The notes under the pieces: generated by a model
What the model was told of the DNA's origin: nothing
Databases searched by the model: none
The model's input: the letters and a program-made list of their open reading frames with translations, nothing else
From: an uncultured Hungatella sp.
GTDB lineage: Bacteria > Bacillota > Clostridia > Lachnospirales > Lachnospiraceae
Reading direction: 5' to 3'
Length of the DNA: 64,000 bases
Assembly: GCA_947089145.1 (NCBI GenBank)
Contig: CAMUJH010000006.1
Coordinates: 1-64,000, forward strand
In this document: positions 62,125-64,000 of the stretch, piece by piece
Layout of the letters: the number at the start of each line of letters is the position of its first letter
Numbering within the stretch: position 1 is the first letter of the stretch
Program-made: the position numbers and the translations under genes

Positions 62125-62508
62125 TTACCTGTTTTCCTCTGCGGCTGTGGACGCATCCTTTCCGTTAAACATATCATCCACGCCCTCTTCCACGTCATCT
62201 ATCATGCCGCCAATCACTCCCGTGCTGCTTTCCTGGTCAGCGCCGTTTCGGTTTCCTCCGGCGGAATTGCTTCCAGAGCTGCTCTCCTGGTTTCCTGAGT
62301 TCCCTCTGGTATTGTCCGTGGCGCTGTCTGTGCCGGAATTGCCCGCGCCGCTTTCATTGCTGCCTCCCTGGTTGGTTCCGGATGTGCTCTGGGTGCCTGA
62401 CGGGCTGGTTCCCTGATTGGTGCCGGAGTCTTTTCTGCTGCAGGCAGCCAGCACGGTCATGGACAAAATAAGCAGAATTGCAAATGTGCAGATTTTGATT
62501 CTCTTCAT
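62125..62508 (-). CDS. Low-complexity Ser/Gly/Asn-rich lipoprotein
   Basis: A 127-residue lipoprotein (lipobox LAAC, Cys23). Residues about 27-95 are a disordered tract rich in Ser, Gly, Asn and Thr with recurring GTNQG and SGT motifs; the C-terminal 30 residues are acidic with the helix GMIDDVEEGVDDMFNG. GGAGAA lies upstream of the ATG. It has its own terminator. Similar short lipoproteins occur in Lachnospiraceae without a known function; a surface spacer or anchor role is a guess. Confidence 0.75.
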   Translation of the reverse strand: MKRIKICTFAILLILSMTVLAACSRKDSGTNQGTSPSGTQSTSGTNQGGSNESGAGNSGTDSATDNTRGNSGNQESSSGSNSAGGNRNGADQESSTGVIGGMIDDVEEGVDDMFNGKDASTAAEENR

Positions 62509-62582
62509 AATGACATTCTCCTTTCTTTTTTCTCTGGTTATTATGTACTTATGGAGAATGTTTTATGCAGCTTTCGCTCCTT

Positions 62583-63653
62583 TCAAATCAAGGTATTCTT
62601 TTCCTTCCTGTCCTTAAATTCCTCCTCAAAATAGTCAAAAGCAATTTTATCCAGCTGTCTTCTGATTTCTGAAAAATCACAGTCCAGATTCAGCGTTTTG
62701 ACCCATATGAAATTTCCGCTCATCCGGTATTCGCTGTCCGGGAGCACCGCTTCGTCTGTTCTGGCGTACAGCAGCATTCCGGCAACCTTGTGAGGCTTGT
62801 CAGAAAGTTCGTACTCTTTGTTCTTCACATATGCGAATATCTGATACAAATTCCCTGAATGCAGCTTATGGCTGCCAAACCGGACCTGCGTGGCATGCCC
62901 ATAATATTTCGCATCAATAATCAGCGTTTTCTCTCTGCAGGAAAGTGTCACGTCCGTCTGCATAACAGGGAGCATATGATCTCCTCCGCCGTCCAGCTGC
63001 CATGGAATCCTGGATGCCTTTGCCGTGATATTGGGATGTTCTTTCCGATAATATTCCAAAATAAATTTTTCATACAGACGGCACATTGGCTTCTGATCCA
63101 GAAAATCCATAAGGTATATGGTTCCGTCCCGATTGGTCTGCAGCAATCCCTTTACCACCAGATAGCAGATGGATATAAGCATCTGATACGTCTGGTTATT
63201 CCTGTTGTACTGCATATTCCAATTAACCGTATGTAAGTCAATCCGATCCACCTCTGAAAAATAAACCATCTGTTTTTGCAGTTCTTTTTTCCGGGCTTTG
63301 GAAATCCGGGAATGAAGCAGCAGTTCCGCCGTTGATTTAATGATCTGGTTCATATAAGTGTTAACCGAAAAATCGTCATAGGTGCAGACCAGCTTTTTTC
63401 GCATCATGGACTGTGTCTTTAGGGAATCCGCCATATCAATCCTGCCTTTCATGAAGGACATGGCCTCAGTTCTTTCCATATATTCCCGTCCCAGCCCCCG
63501 CTTAACCTGTACTGCTGTCCCTTTTGCCAAAATTGCCGCACACAGTTCTGCAGTATTGTCAAATTTTTCCGCGGCAATCTTTTTATATCCCTGTTCATTC
63601 AGCACCTGAAACGCATAGGACAGCATATAATAAATGTTCTGAATAGGTATCAC
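62583..63653 (-). CDS. mcrC: McrC, nuclease subunit of an McrBC type IV restriction system
   Basis: A 356-residue McrC. The N-terminal half (IQNIYYMLSYAFQVL and the GRIDMADSL and CTYDDFSVNTYMNQIIKST blocks) is the McrB-interaction part; the C-terminal PD-(D/E)XK nuclease core reads MQTDVTL...TLIIDAKYY, with the catalytic Asp and Asp-Ala-Lys in place. McrBC cuts DNA with modified cytosines. It is coupled to mcrB by an ATGA overlap. Confidence 0.9.
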   Translation of the reverse strand: MIPIQNIYYMLSYAFQVLNEQGYKKIAAEKFDNTAELCAAILAKGTAVQVKRGLGREYMERTEAMSFMKGRIDMADSLKTQSMMRKKLVCTYDDFSVNTYMNQIIKSTAELLLHSRISKARKKELQKQMVYFSEVDRIDLHTVNWNMQYNRNNQTYQMLISICYLVVKGLLQTNRDGTIYLMDFLDQKPMCRLYEKFILEYYRKEHPNITAKASRIPWQLDGGGDHMLPVMQTDVTLSCREKTLIIDAKYYGHATQVRFGSHKLHSGNLYQIFAYVKNKEYELSDKPHKVAGMLLYARTDEAVLPDSEYRMSGNFIWVKTLNLDCDFSEIRRQLDKIAFDYFEEEFKDRKEKNTLI

Positions 63654-64000
63654 TTAACCGCTCTCCTTAGTTCGCCGCTCCAGTTCTTCACATTCTTCGG
63701 CTCATCAAACCAGTATTCCCTTAACAAAGGAATCAATTCATACTCTACAATTTCAGACAGGCAGCGATCATCCAGCTTCTCCGGCTCCAGATTGCAAAAA
63801 TAGCTGTGCCCAATGCAAAAACCGTCTCCCAATGACTCGTCAGCAGAAATATCCTCATTCAGCCTTTCCACGCAGCTGATCAGTTTGTCAAATTTTTCAT
63901 TGTCCAGGCTCATGCGGTATGCGCTAAAGCCTTCTGACGCAAAGCCTGGCTTCAGCTCAAAAAACGCAAATCTCCTGCGGAGGGCATAGTCCAGCATAGC
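63650..64000 (-). CDS. mcrB: McrB, AAA+ GTPase subunit, C-terminal part
   Basis: Partial: the gene runs off the right edge and only the last ~115 residues are visible. They begin in the AAA+ sensor region (LDYALRRRFAFFELKP, with the Arg-finger-like RRR) and continue through the helical lid to the C-terminus (YELIPLLREYWFDEP). The P-loop and the DNA-binding N-terminal domain lie outside, so target specificity cannot be judged. It overlaps mcrC by 4 bp. Confidence 0.85.
   Translation of the reverse strand, partial: AMLDYALRRRFAFFELKPGFASEGFSAYRMSLDNEKFDKLISCVERLNEDISADESLGDGFCIGHSYFCNLEPEKLDDRCLSEIVEYELIPLLREYWFDEPKNVKNWSGELRRAVK

Overview
The window looks like chromosome of an anaerobic, spore-forming member of the Clostridia, most likely a Lachnospiraceae (Clostridium cluster XIVa) gut commensal. 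The evidence is an uninterrupted sigK, a dnaG-rpoD macromolecular-synthesis pair, the two-gene PurO + stand-alone AICAR transformylase arrangement, a minimal SufCB pair, a fructose PTS, type-A RNase P RNA and ATG/GTG/TTG starts behind strong GGAGG sites. The species cannot be named from sequence alone. No rRNA operon, prophage, conjugative element or CRISPR array is visible.

Layout. 1-10.7 kb: a 14-bp tandem repeat and a small unknown gene; then on the minus strand aspartate kinase, an HD protein, a membrane protein, malic enzyme and a GH13 glucosidase; on the plus strand an aldo/keto reductase and a Tat-exported FMN/FAD reductase; then a YunG-like protein and a UPF0303 protein. 10.7-15.3 kb: a decay zone with two wrecked copies of an AAA-ATPase/PD-(D/E)XK family gene, each hit by the same 160-bp TA-flanked MITE, around an intact chemoreceptor with an upstream cre-like box. 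15.3-21.5 kb: sigK, the purH-purO operon behind a ZTP riboswitch, and a large divergent EAL-type c-di-GMP protein with two extracellular solute-binding domains. 21.5-25.5 kb: an ABC exporter cassette with a COG1361-like partner. 25.7-27.5 kb: pyrBI and rnpB. 27.6-32.1 kb: fructose PTS operon (fruA, fruK) with a divergent RpiR regulator and a palindrome-dense intergenic region. 32.1-39.7 kb: housekeeping genes (uridine-kinase-like protein, Nif3-like protein, trmK, rpoD, dnaG, dGTPase-like protein). 39.9-46.8 kb: an MMPL exporter / GLUG-repeat surface protein / small HTH protein operon with a divergent TetR regulator. 46.8-52.6 kb: hybrid histidine kinase, SufB/SufC, DUF4349 lipoprotein. 52.8-58.2 kb: two identical tRNA-Leu(CAG) genes bracket a nitroreductase, moeA, a remnant of a molybdopterin oxidoreductase and a chemoreceptor/FMN-lipoprotein pair; a tRNA-Leu with anticodon AAG follows. 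58.2-61.4 kb: LysR regulator, purB, purC. 61.5-64 kb: an unknown small protein, a low-complexity lipoprotein, and the 3' end of an mcrBC type IV restriction operon running off the window.

How the genes fit together. Purine synthesis is spread over two loci: purO and purH under ZTP control and purC-purB in a separate minus-strand cluster. Pyrimidine synthesis starts with pyrBI. Fructose uptake appears to be governed by the divergent RpiR protein, with matching dyads near both promoters. The strongest candidates for undescribed biology are the MMPL/GLUG/HTH envelope operon, the chemoreceptor-FMN lipoprotein pair, the sigK start region buried in a terminator-like hairpin, and the short mobile repeats. 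Gene boundaries come from open frames and visible ribosome-binding sites; functions rest on recognised motifs, not on database searches.
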